Source: Polyangiaceae bacterium (GTDB lineage: Bacteria > Myxococcota_A > Polyangia > Polyangiales > Polyangiaceae). Taken from it: a stretch of 64,000 bases of DNA. The first letter of the stretch is position 1; each line of letters opens with the position of its first letter. A program made the translations under genes and the position numbers. The notes under the pieces were generated by a model. It was not told where the DNA came from, made no database searches, and saw only the letters and a list, made by a program, of their open reading frames with translations. This document shows, piece after piece, positions 51,304 through 59,157 of the stretch. The stretch is taken from positions 372,001-436,000 of the forward strand of contig JABTUA010000003.1 in NCBI GenBank assembly GCA_015075635.1. Reading direction: 5' to 3'.

Positions 51304-52471
51304 GCTGCGGCGAACGCTGGCTCTGTTCTGGCACATCCACCAACCGTTCTTCGTACCGGATGCCGAAGTTCGCGAGCAGGTGCTCGAGTCGTACCTGCCG
51401 CTCCTCGATCTGCACCAGCGGCTGAAGGTCCCGTTCTCGCTCAACGTCTCCGGCGGGCTGCTGGCCCGGTTGCCGAGCCTCGCGCCCGAGCTTGTCACGC
51501 GCCTCCGGGAGCTGATCGACCAGGGGCTGCTCGAGATCGTCGGCTCGGGTGCGTTCCATCCGCTCCTGCCCCTGCTCACCCCGGAGCGCGCGCGCGCCCA
51601 GGTGGGCTTCGACGTGGAGGCCAAGCGCCGCGTCCTGGGCGTCGAGCCGCGCGGCTTCTGGCCGGCGGATCTGGGCTGGACTCACTGGCTCGTGCCGGTG
51701 CTCGCCGAGGCCGGCATCGGCTGGACGGTGCTCGACGGGAGCGCGCGGCTCTTGGGCTCGGTCTTGCCCGGCTGGGAGCCGGAGGAGCGCCTGGGTCAGA
51801 AGGTGCTCTCCCCGCGCCTCCGCCCGTTGCTCCACGAAGCCGAGCTGGGAGGGCTCTCCGCCCTCAGAGTGGGTGACGCGCGCGTGCTCGCGGTCACGCG
51901 CCACCCGGCGCTGACCTGGCAGCTCGTCGATCTCGACCAGGGTGTGCTGCACCGGCCCGGGGACATGCCGGCCTTCGCCCGCGCGCTGGACGACTACTTC
52001 GCCTCTGGCGCCCAGCTCCTGGTGCTCGGCGACGACGGCGAGCGCGTGAACGGCCGCACGCTGATCGCCTACGAAGCGGTCCTGCGCACGCTCTCCGAGC
52101 ACAGCGACCGGCTCGTGCTCGGGAGCGCAGCAGTGGAAGAGCGCGCCGGCTCGGCGGAAGAGCGCTACCTGCCGACGAGCACGTTCCTGTTCGACTTCGG
52201 CGCCTGGCTGCACACGGCCGACGACTTCGCCTGCTTCCGGCTGCTCGACAGCTTCACGCGCGACCTGGCCTTCCAGCAAGCGTTCGCCCGCCGCAGCGGC
52301 GACGCGGAGGCGCTCGGCCGCCTCGGCGAGCTCTCGGCGGAGCTCCTGCGCCTCGAGGACTCCGGGCTCTACTTCTGGCGCTTTCTCCGGCGCACGCGCG
52401 AGCCTTTCATCGAGAAGCTCCACGAGCTCTCCCAGCGGCTCGAGGCCCTGGCCGGCGGGCGGGCGCCGTGA
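51293..52471 (+). CDS. Family 57 glycoside hydrolase-like protein
   Basis: A 392-residue GH57-type protein. Region 1 is HIHQPFF near residue 14, and region 4 has the acid-type GDDGERVNG near residue 247. At region 3, where the nucleophile Glu sits in a W-x-P-E motif, this protein reads GFWPADLGW near residue 123, so Asp replaces Glu at the expected place by my alignment. GH57 enzymes are alpha-amylases, amylopullulanases or branching enzymes acting on alpha-glucans. The substitution may lower or change the activity. GTG 51293 lies within the end of the GT4 gene, and the aminotransferase overlaps its stop (GTGA). Confidence 0.82.
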   Translation: MSVELRRTLALFWHIHQPFFVPDAEVREQVLESYLPLLDLHQRLKVPFSLNVSGGLLARLPSLAPELVTRLRELIDQGLLEIVGSGAFHPLLPLLTPERARAQVGFDVEAKRRVLGVEPRGFWPADLGWTHWLVPVLAEAGIGWTVLDGSARLLGSVLPGWEPEERLGQKVLSPRLRPLLHEAELGGLSALRVGDARVLAVTRHPALTWQLVDLDQGVLHRPGDMPAFARALDDYFASGAQLLVLGDDGERVNGRTLIAYEAVLRTLSEHSDRLVLGSAAVEERAGSAEERYLPTSTFLFDFGAWLHTADDFACFRLLDSFTRDLAFQQAFARRSGDAEALGRLGELSAELLRLEDSGLYFWRFLRRTREPFIEKLHELSQRLEALAGGRAP

Positions 52472-53769
52472 CCGACTGGGTCGCCGAGTCCGAGCCCGGG
52501 CCCGAGGGCTCGCACGTTCCGCATGGGATCCTGACCTTCCTGCGCTCGGGCTACAGCCACGGGTACCCCACCTTCCTGGCTCGCGGCAGCGGCGCGTTCG
52601 TCTGGGACGCTTCGGGCCGGCGCTGGCTCGACTGGGTGCAAGGCAAGGGCGCGGTCACGCTCGGGCACGCTTGCCCGGAGGTGGACGCGGCCGTCGCGCG
52701 GCGCGGGGGTCAGGGCGTGCTGCTCGGAGCCTGCCCCGCGGAGTACGAGGAGCTCGCCGGAGTGCTCGCGCGCTGGCTCCCGGGCGTCGAGCAAGCGCTG
52801 TTCGTGAAGAACGGCAGCGACGCGATCCACGCCGCGCTCCGGCTGGCGCGGGTGTTCACCGGCAGAGATCTGGTCGTGTCGGCGGGCTACCACGGCTGGG
52901 ACGATCGCCTGCTGCCCGGTGCGGCGCCGGCTCCAGTGCCCGGCGCGGTGCTCGACTTCGGTTACGACCTCCGCGAGCTGGAGCGGTTGCTCACCGAGCA
53001 GGGGTCCCGAGTGGCCGCGGTGCTGGTCACGCCCGAGCCCGGGTTCTTCGGCCGCGAGCTGCTCGAACGCGCGCGCGCCCTGGCGCACACTGCGTCGGCG
53101 CTGTTCATCGTGGACGAGGTCCGCGCCGGGCTCCGGCTGGCGCCGGCCGGAGCGCACCAGCACCTCGGCGTGAGCGCCGATCTGTTCACGTTGAGCAAGG
53201 GGCTCGCGAACGGCTACCCGCTGGCGGCGGTGCTGGGTCGGAAGGACGTGCTGGAGGCGAGCGCGCGCACCTACGTGTTCGGCACCTATTACGCCGAGGC
53301 CTCGGCGCTCGCCGCGGCCCTCGCCAGCGTGCGCCTCTACCAGGAGCGCGACGTGGTCGGCGCCATCTGGCGCGCCGGCGCGGAGCTGATGGGCGGCCTC
53401 GAGCAGATCTTCGCCGAAGAGGGTGTGCGTGCGCGCTGCCTCGGGCCGGCGCCGATCCTGCAAATCCTGTTCGAAGACCAGGCGGCGGAGGCGCGCTTCT
53501 ACGCCGGCGCGGTGCGCCGCGGCGTGCTGTTCTTCCAGGACGACGGCCAGTGCCCGTCGGCGGCGCACACCGCCGAGCACGTCGCGGAGACCCTGGCAGT
53601 GTGCCGGGAGGTCGCGCGGGAGATCCGCGCCGAGCTCCAGGGCGGGCGCGCCGAACGGCTCGAGACGCCGAGCGCGGAGCTCGTTGCCCGCTCGGCGAAG
53701 CGACGCATGATCCGCCCGGAGGCGGTGGACGCGGAGAGCTTCGCGCGGCGGCTGGGGTGCGCGCGTTAG
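52468..53769 (+). CDS. Class III PLP aminotransferase, HemL-like
   Basis: A 433-residue fold-type I aminotransferase of the glutamate-1-semialdehyde-aminomutase group. Phosphate-binding NGSDAIHAALRLAR near residue 112, PLP-stacking YHGWDD, the Asp in FIVDEVRAG near residue 214, and the Schiff-base Lys in LSKGLANG near residue 244. A housekeeping HemL would not be expected in a tight operon with GT4 and GH57 enzymes, and the sequence context (GTGA overlap with GH57) points to amination of a sugar or a small ligand. This is inference. The group II intron remnant starts 29 bp after its stop. Confidence 0.85.
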   Translation: MTDWVAESEPGPEGSHVPHGILTFLRSGYSHGYPTFLARGSGAFVWDASGRRWLDWVQGKGAVTLGHACPEVDAAVARRGGQGVLLGACPAEYEELAGVLARWLPGVEQALFVKNGSDAIHAALRLARVFTGRDLVVSAGYHGWDDRLLPGAAPAPVPGAVLDFGYDLRELERLLTEQGSRVAAVLVTPEPGFFGRELLERARALAHTASALFIVDEVRAGLRLAPAGAHQHLGVSADLFTLSKGLANGYPLAAVLGRKDVLEASARTYVFGTYYAEASALAAALASVRLYQERDVVGAIWRAGAELMGGLEQIFAEEGVRARCLGPAPILQILFEDQAAEARFYAGAVRRGVLFFQDDGQCPSAAHTAEHVAETLAVCREVAREIRAELQGGRAERLETPSAELVARSAKRRMIRPEAVDAESFARRLGCAR

Positions 53770-53798
53770 CGGAGCCGGTGACTCAAGAGGTGTCCAAG

Positions 53799-54345
53799 GT
53801 GCGCCAGGCCAAGCCTGGCCGGAAAGGAAGGAAGTAGCGTCCTGAAATTTCGGTGAGCAGCCCGCGGGTGAGAGTCCCGACCGGCCAAGGCGGAGGTCAC
53901 CAGTTGGAAGCGAGTCTTGCGTCGTGCGCACCGCGAGGGGCCGACGAAGCGTAGACAGCGGGCGTGCGGGCCGAGAGGTCGAGTCCCCAAAGGCTCAATG
54001 TTCCGGAGGCCGACGCGGTCATGGACGCGGAAGGCACCATCGGTGCGCGAAGACACAGGGCGAATGCTCGGGACCTCGGCGCATCGGCTCCGGCGGGATC
54101 TGAGGCCGAGGCACGCACGCAAGGGCTGCCCAGGAACCTGGGAGGTCTCGTCGCCTCCGACGCAAGCCGGGAACGACCGCGCGAGCGAAAGCGAGCGCGG
54201 CCGGGGCGACGAGAAATCGGAGCGCCGCAGTACGAGCGAAGAAGTGGGGGAACCGACCCGAGGGACCCCGCGGAGCAAAGGTCGGCGCCGGAAGTCGGAA
54301 CCGTACGAGGGAACTATGGGAGAGACATCGAGCTCGCAAACTGTC
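53799..54345 (+). mobile_element. Group II intron, 5' fragment with truncated reverse transcriptase start
   Basis: GTGCGCC at 53799 is the consensus 5' end of bacterial group II introns and is followed by domain I-like text (AAGCCTGGCC, GTGAGAGTCCCGACCGGCC, GGAAGCGAGTC). At 54316 an ATG opens a frame reading MGETSSSQTV, the usual first residues of bacterial intron-encoded reverse transcriptases, then the frame runs into a hexamer repeat and no reverse transcriptase domain follows. Domains V and VI, which end with a conserved catalytic hairpin, are not found before 54425. It is therefore an immobile remnant, cut within the first dozen codons of the maturase gene. Confidence 0.72.
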
Positions 54346-54374
54346 CGGGTGCGGGTGCGGGTTCGGGTGCGGGG
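54345..54374 (+). repeat. Hexamer tandem repeat at the intron breakpoint
   Basis: Five units of the type GCGGGT (CCGGGT, GCGGGT, GCGGGT, TCGGGT, GCGGGG) lie exactly where intron similarity ends. Slippage or repeat-mediated deletion may have removed the rest of the intron. Confidence 0.7.
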
Positions 54375-54424
54375 ACGGCGCCGGGCGTCTCCGGCCGACG
54401 AAATCGACAATGATGGACACCTCT

Positions 54425-54961
54425 TCAGCGCTCCCAGAGGTGATTCACCGCGTAACTGCCCACGGACCGCCGCTCGTTGCCCTTCACGGCGGTGAGCTCG
54501 AATCGGACGAGGGGCGGGAAGGCCTCCTCGTAGTGACGCTGACACGCGATCAACACCTCGCCGCTGCCGCGGTCGTAAGGAATGGCCGGCACTTCGGCGA
54601 TGGTCTGCCCGGAGCCGTCCGTGATGGTCAGGTCGAGGCGATCCGCGTCGTCGGCGTTCACCGAAAGCGCATTGATCAGGAGCGCGAGGTCCGCCGAGAA
54701 CGTCACGTCCACGGTTGGCCCGGGCGCGATCACGGCCTTCTTCACGGCAAGGCCTGCGCGTTCCAGCGCGGCGAGCCGGTGGTGCGTGATGACCGGAGGG
54801 ATCTGCGCCCTGAGCGCGAGGCTCATGGCGCCCTCGCGCTCGAAAAGCCGGGCACAGGCACCGCACTCGAACACGTGGTCCTCGAGCCTCAGCGCCTCCT
54901 CTTCGGCGAGATCGCCCGCGAAATAGCAGCGCAGCGCTTCGATCGAGAGGCATGGGCTCAT
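54425..54961 (-). CDS. Zinc-finger anti-sigma factor, soluble type
   Basis: A 178-residue protein with the anti-sigma zinc finger H-x3-C-x2-C (HVFECGAC; His29, Cys33, Cys36) after a helix, followed by a linker and a beta-rich C-terminal domain with no membrane helix. ZAS-type anti-sigma factors bind their ECF sigma factor and release it on a redox or ligand signal; the soluble form and the Cys pair suit a cytoplasmic redox sensor. Its ATG overlaps the sigma TGA as ATGA. The C-terminal domain, of unknown fold, may be the signal-sensing part. Confidence 0.8.
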   Translation of the reverse strand: MSPCLSIEALRCYFAGDLAEEEALRLEDHVFECGACARLFEREGAMSLALRAQIPPVITHHRLAALERAGLAVKKAVIAPGPTVDVTFSADLALLINALSVNADDADRLDLTITDGSGQTIAEVPAIPYDRGSGEVLIACQRHYEEAFPPLVRFELTAVKGNERRSVGSYAVNHLWER

Positions 54962-55512
54962 CCCTCAACGCTCCTTTCGAGACAGGCCCAGAGCTTCTCG
55001 ATGGCGCGGTGGCGCAGCACACGCACGTTTCCCGCGGTCGTCCCGAGCTCGTCGGCGATGCGCGGGCCGGGCCAGTCTTCGCAGTAGGTCAGCAGGACCA
55101 CGCTGCGCTCGCGCTCGGCGAGCCTGCTCAGGCAGTGCCCGAGCCGGACCGAGTCGAGGCTCGAGTCCGACAGCTCCACCATCGGCAGAGGCTCGGCGCC
55201 CAGCGCCCGGCGCACCCGCTCCTGGCGCGCCGCGGCTCGGTTCGCGTCCCAACTCAGGTGGCGGCAGGTGGAGAGCACGAAGGCTCCCAGCCGGGCGGGG
55301 TCGTCGATGCGGCCCGCCCGCATCGCCTCGATGACGCCCAGGAGCGCCTGCTGCGTCAGGTCCAGAACGGCGTCCGGGTCCCGCAGGTGGCGCTCGGCGT
55401 AGCGGCGGATGCGGGCCGCATAGCGCTGGCAGAAGGCCCGCTCCGCGGCGGCGCGCTCCTCGCCCGTCGCCACCCGGCGCACGAGCTCCGCGTCCTCGGC
55501 GGCGTCCGTCAC
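54958..55512 (-). CDS. ECF-type RNA polymerase sigma factor
   Basis: A 184-residue sigma-70 family protein. Region 2 is visible as LRDPDAVLDLTQQALLGVIEAM and the region 2.4-like ARLGAFVLSTCRHLSWD; region 4 has the helix-turn-helix RIADELGTTAGNVRVLRHRAIEKL. Length and absence of other regions make it an ECF sigma. The start is GTG at 55512. It is co-translated with the anti-sigma gene downstream, and divergent from the diiron-protein gene over 104 bp, where an inverted repeat could be its operator or promoter. A target regulon that includes that gene is plausible. Confidence 0.9.
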   Translation of the reverse strand: MTDAAEDAELVRRVATGEERAAAERAFCQRYAARIRRYAERHLRDPDAVLDLTQQALLGVIEAMRAGRIDDPARLGAFVLSTCRHLSWDANRAAARQERVRRALGAEPLPMVELSDSSLDSVRLGHCLSRLAERERSVVLLTYCEDWPGPRIADELGTTAGNVRVLRHRAIEKLWACLERSVEG

Positions 55513-55547
55513 ACATGTCCTATTAGCAATGTGGGCCGCGGAGGGCG

Positions 55548-55577
55548 AGCGTTACACGGGTCGTTCGGTGTAACGCT
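55548..55577. promoter_or_regulatory. 10-bp perfect inverted repeat between the ECF sigma and ODP genes
   Basis: AGCGTTACAC (55548-55557), 10-bp spacer, GTGTAACGCT (55568-55577): a perfect 10-bp inverted repeat in the centre of the 104-bp divergent region. With half-sites one helical turn apart it suits a dimeric regulator's operator. It could equally be a transcribed hairpin on either strand. The GGAGG and GGAGGAC that serve the diiron-protein gene follow it. Confidence 0.5.
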
Positions 55578-55616
55578 GCGGCCTCCCACCCCACATGGGG
55601 AGGTGGAGGACACGAA

Positions 55617-56351
55617 ATGGCAATCACGAATTCCGAGACCGGGACGCGCATCGACGAGGTGGCAGAGGGCGTTTTCCGCATCAGCACGCCGGTACCCCCT
55701 GCGGCGATGCCCGGTGGCTTCAGCTTCAACCAGTACCTGGTCGTGGACGACGAGCCGCTGCTCATGCACACCGGCATGAAGAAGCTGTTCCCACTGGTCC
55801 GCCAGGCCATCGAGACGGTGATGCCCGTGTCGAAATTGCGCTGGATCTCCTTCGGGCACATGGAAGCGGACGAGTGCGGCGCCATTGCCGAGCTCCTGGG
55901 GGTGGCCCCGCACGCGCGCCCGCTGTGCGGCCAGCTCCAGGCGATGTTGGCCGTCGGCGATCTGACGGATCGGGAGCCGCTGGTGCTGGCCAACGGCGCG
56001 CAGCACTCCCTCGGGAAGAAGCGCGTCACCTGGCTCGACGCGCCGCACGTGCCCCACGCCTGGGACAACGGTTTCCTGTTCGAGAGCGAGACGCGCACGC
56101 TGTTCTGCGGCGACCTCTTCACCCAACCTGGACATGACAACGTGCCGCTGAGCGAGGGCGACGTGCTCGGGCCGTCCGAGGCCATGCGCCGGCAAGCGGA
56201 CTACTGGGCGCACGCGCCAGAGACCCGAACAGTCCTGGAGCGCCTGGCTGCGACCAAACCGCGCACGCTCGCCTGCATGCACGGGAGTGCGTGGCAGGGA
56301 GAGGGCGCCGCGCTGCTCGGCGCCCTCGCGGATGCGCTGACGCGTCCGTAG
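55617..56351 (+). CDS. ODP-type metallo-beta-lactamase-fold diiron protein
   Basis: A 244-residue MBL-fold protein of the oxygen-binding diiron (ODP, flavodiiron-like) group. The first metal ligand set reads H-x-E-x-D in GHMEADECG (His81, Glu83, Asp85), in place of the H-x-H-x-D-H of hydrolases. Another ligand region is LFCGDLFTQPGHD near residue 165, and a final His in CMHGSAW. Flavodiiron-like cores bind O2 or NO and act as sensors or reductases; the flavodoxin domain is absent. Located next to the redox-type ECF sigma/anti-sigma pair, it may report oxygen or NO. GGAGG (55601-55605) precedes the ATG. Confidence 0.82.
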   Translation: MAITNSETGTRIDEVAEGVFRISTPVPPAAMPGGFSFNQYLVVDDEPLLMHTGMKKLFPLVRQAIETVMPVSKLRWISFGHMEADECGAIAELLGVAPHARPLCGQLQAMLAVGDLTDREPLVLANGAQHSLGKKRVTWLDAPHVPHAWDNGFLFESETRTLFCGDLFTQPGHDNVPLSEGDVLGPSEAMRRQADYWAHAPETRTVLERLAATKPRTLACMHGSAWQGEGAALLGALADALTRP

Positions 56352-56360
56352 TCAGCGCGA

Positions 56361-59157
56361 TCAGCGCCTTCCCGCGCCGAAGCCCCAGGGAGCGCCGTCG
56401 CCGCAGCGGTGCACGCGCAGGCGCGACAGCAATGCGACGGTGCTCGGGTCGGCGCCCCAAGCGGCGATGCGCACCTCGGCGCGCTTGCCGTAGAGCTCGG
56501 AAAGCGAGACGTCGCGGTAGCTCCGGGTGACGCCGGGGCCCACGTGGTCGCGGGACAAGCGCAGCGACACGTCGTCGCGGAAGAGCGCCACCTCGATGGC
56601 GGAGGGCGGCGTTCCGGCTCGCCCCTCGAGCCCGAGGTCGTAGGCCAGGCAGGTGCCTTCACGCACGTCGATGGGGATGCGCAGCTCGCTGGGGGGCCTG
56701 CCGAGCGGCGCCACCGACAGGCGTAGCGTGTCGCCGCGCGGATCGGCCTCGCCACGGAGCAGCGAGTAGCGCCGATCGTGCAGCGCTTGCACCAGGCTCT
56801 CGCCGCGGCAGGGGCCGACACGGGGGCGATACACCCGAGCGCGCGCGGTGGGCGCGCCGAGCGGCGAGGTGCCGAAACGCACCAACACCTCTCGACCCGC
56901 CCACGCGCCGAGCGGCAACTGGGCCGGCTTGGGAGCGACGCCGGCCGTCACCTCCCAGTCGAGCACTCGCGGCTTCTCCCAGTCGTCGATCACGTGGGCT
57001 TCGAAGCGGGCGCCGCCGGTGCCCGCCTCCACGCCGAGCTCGGCGTACACACACGAGTCCGCACAGGGGCGAACCGGCACGAACACCTCGACCAGCGGCT
57101 CGGCCGTCGGGTTCGGATCGAGCACGATGGCGTCCCCCTGCACGAGCGGCGCGATCCCGCGCGTGAACGCCCGCCCCTCGGCCACGAGCGGCGCGAGCTC
57201 GAGCTCGCCGGCGCAGGCGAGCGGCTCGGCCCGGGGCACCGGCGGCGGCGCGATCTCTTCGATGCGGTGCAGCGTGAAGCCCACGCTCGCGGGCGAGAGG
57301 GGCCGCGCGTCCGCGATGATCTCCAGCCGATCGGCCTCGCGCGCGCGCCGCGCCTCACGCCCGGCGGCCCAGCGCCACTCCGCGACCTCGGCGTGCAGCG
57401 GTACCACCGCGTGAGCCCGCGCCCCGACGCTCACGTCCGCGAGCACCATGACCTCGCCCAGTAGGGTCTCGCCGTCGAAGAAGGCGAGCTTCATCCACGG
57501 TGCGCCGCCGGCGAGCAGTCGCAGCGCCGGCACCTCCAGCGTGTACTCCAGGCGCAGCAGTCGGTCCCAGGGCACGCGGCGCCCGAACGCGTAAGCGAGC
57601 CGGCCCGGCACCGGAAGCTCGCGGCGCTGTCCGAGTCTCCGAAGCCGGCAGCTCGGGTCGCTCCGGATCGAACGGCGCCGCGCGCAGCCGCGATGCGAAG
57701 GTGGCGGGACCGAGGCGCTCGGCGGGCTCGTAGCGCAGGCTCTGCTCCAGGAAGTCGGCGCCGAAGGCGAAGCTCTGCCAGGGCGCCGGGAAGTCGAAGC
57801 TGGAGAGCTGGCGCACCGCGACGGGGCAGCGCTGGCGGGCGATGTCGGACGCAACCCGCTCCTTCATGGAGGGCGACCAGCGCAGTGCGGTCTCGGTGGG
57901 GCCGGGGACGTCGGCCAGCGCGTGCACCACGACGGCACGTTCGGGCAGCACCATGCACCCGGCGCGATGCTCGCGCGCGTAGCGCTCGATGCGCAGGAGA
58001 TCGTGGTCGTAGCCGAGGCGGGTGGGAGCGCGCTCGGCAACGAGCTCCGCGACGCGGGCGAGCCCCGACGGCGCCCAAGCGGTCGGCACGTCGCGCCTTC
58101 TGCCGAACCAGCCCAGGGCGAAGACCGCGACGAGCAACGCCGACAGCCCGGCGAAGATCGGGCGGCGCGGCGCGAAATCGAGCGACACCACCGTGAGCGC
58201 GGCTGCCAGCGGCATCAGCGCGGCGTACACGTGCTCGGCGTCGGAGCGGATCACCGCCCTGCCCAGGAGCGGGAGCGCGCCGGCGAGCAGCACGCTCGCG
58301 GTGACGCTCCGGAACCGGCGAGAGAGCGTCAGCGCGAGGGTCGCGAGCCCGAGCCCGACGAAGGCGAGCACGGGTCCGACGGACAGCCCGTGGCCGCCCT
58401 CGACCATGATCACCACGTAGCCGCCGGTGATGCTGAGCCAGCCGGAGAGCGCTCGAAGGAAGCTGCCGCCCGCCAGAGCCCAGACCAGGGCCAACACGCC
58501 GAGCCCCAGCCCCACGCCGAGCAAGGCGCTCCTCAGTCGAGGCAGCGAAGCCTTGCCGCGGACCAGCGCTTCCACGCAGGCCATGGTCCCGAGCGACCCG
58601 AGGCCCAGGAGCCCGGTCTCGAACGAGAGCAGCGTGGCAGCGGGCACCAGCGCGCCTGCCCAGAGGGGCGCGCGGCTCGGCGATTCGGTCTCGCCGCGCG
58701 GCGCGTACAGGAGCACGATGGCGAAGGAGACGAGCGCACGGAACGAGCGCACGTCGTCGTGGAGCGCGAACAGCCCCAGCGCGCCGAAGGCGAGCAGGCG
58801 CTCTCGCCAGCGCTCGAAGCGCCAGCACGCGAGCGCCGCCGCCGCCGCCAGCGAAGCGAGCGGAAACACCACGTGCAATCCGCCGACGCTGGTGGCCGCC
58901 GTCGCGCGACCGCCCAGGCTTCCGAGGTACGCCAGGAGCTGCCAGAGCGGACCGATGGGGTAGTGGAAGTCGCGTCCGACCCACTCGCCGTGACTCGCAC
59001 GCCAAGGCAAGCCGAGCTCCCAGCCGAAGTCGAAGGCGCGGTGGTCGAGCACCCGGGCGTCGAAGGCGTGGGCGCGCACGAGGGCGTTGGCGACGGTGGC
59101 GAGCACGAAATACGCCGCGACCAGCCCGAAACCGCCGCGGGCCCTGGACTCCGTCAC
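56361..59157 (-). pseudogene. A-type GT-C-like membrane protein, second cassette, frameshifted
   Basis: The N-terminal frame (GTG 59157 down to about 57640) holds the helical bundle with RDFHYPIGPLW (62-72), SDAEHVYAA and VPGPT, as in the first A-type protein. Near 57612-57640 the good reading moves to another frame, which then continues to the stop at 56361 with the C-terminal beta domains, CADSCVYAELG and the tail VHRCGDGAPWGFG. Moving from the first to the second frame needs one extra base to be skipped. It may be a true frameshift mutation or a base error in the sequence. Full-length product would be about 930 residues. GTGA overlap with the B gene upstream. Confidence 0.72.

Larger units (their letters stand above)
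53770..54424. other. 655-bp stretch without intact genes, mostly group II intron remnant
   Basis: After the aminotransferase stop the stretch holds the 5' part of a group II intron (53799-54345), a hexamer tandem repeat (54345-54374) and about 50 bp leading to the anti-sigma gene's stop at 54425. Long antisense frames across it have no protein-like quality. Confidence 0.6.

Noticed and set aside
54345..54374. CRISPR or phase-variation repeat
   Set aside because: Units are 6 bp, directly adjacent without spacers, and not inside an intact gene.
53766..55022. A 418-codon minus-strand frame across the intron remnant and into the sigma locus
   Set aside because: It overlaps the anti-sigma gene in another frame, has Ser/Arg/Pro-rich composition and no motif.
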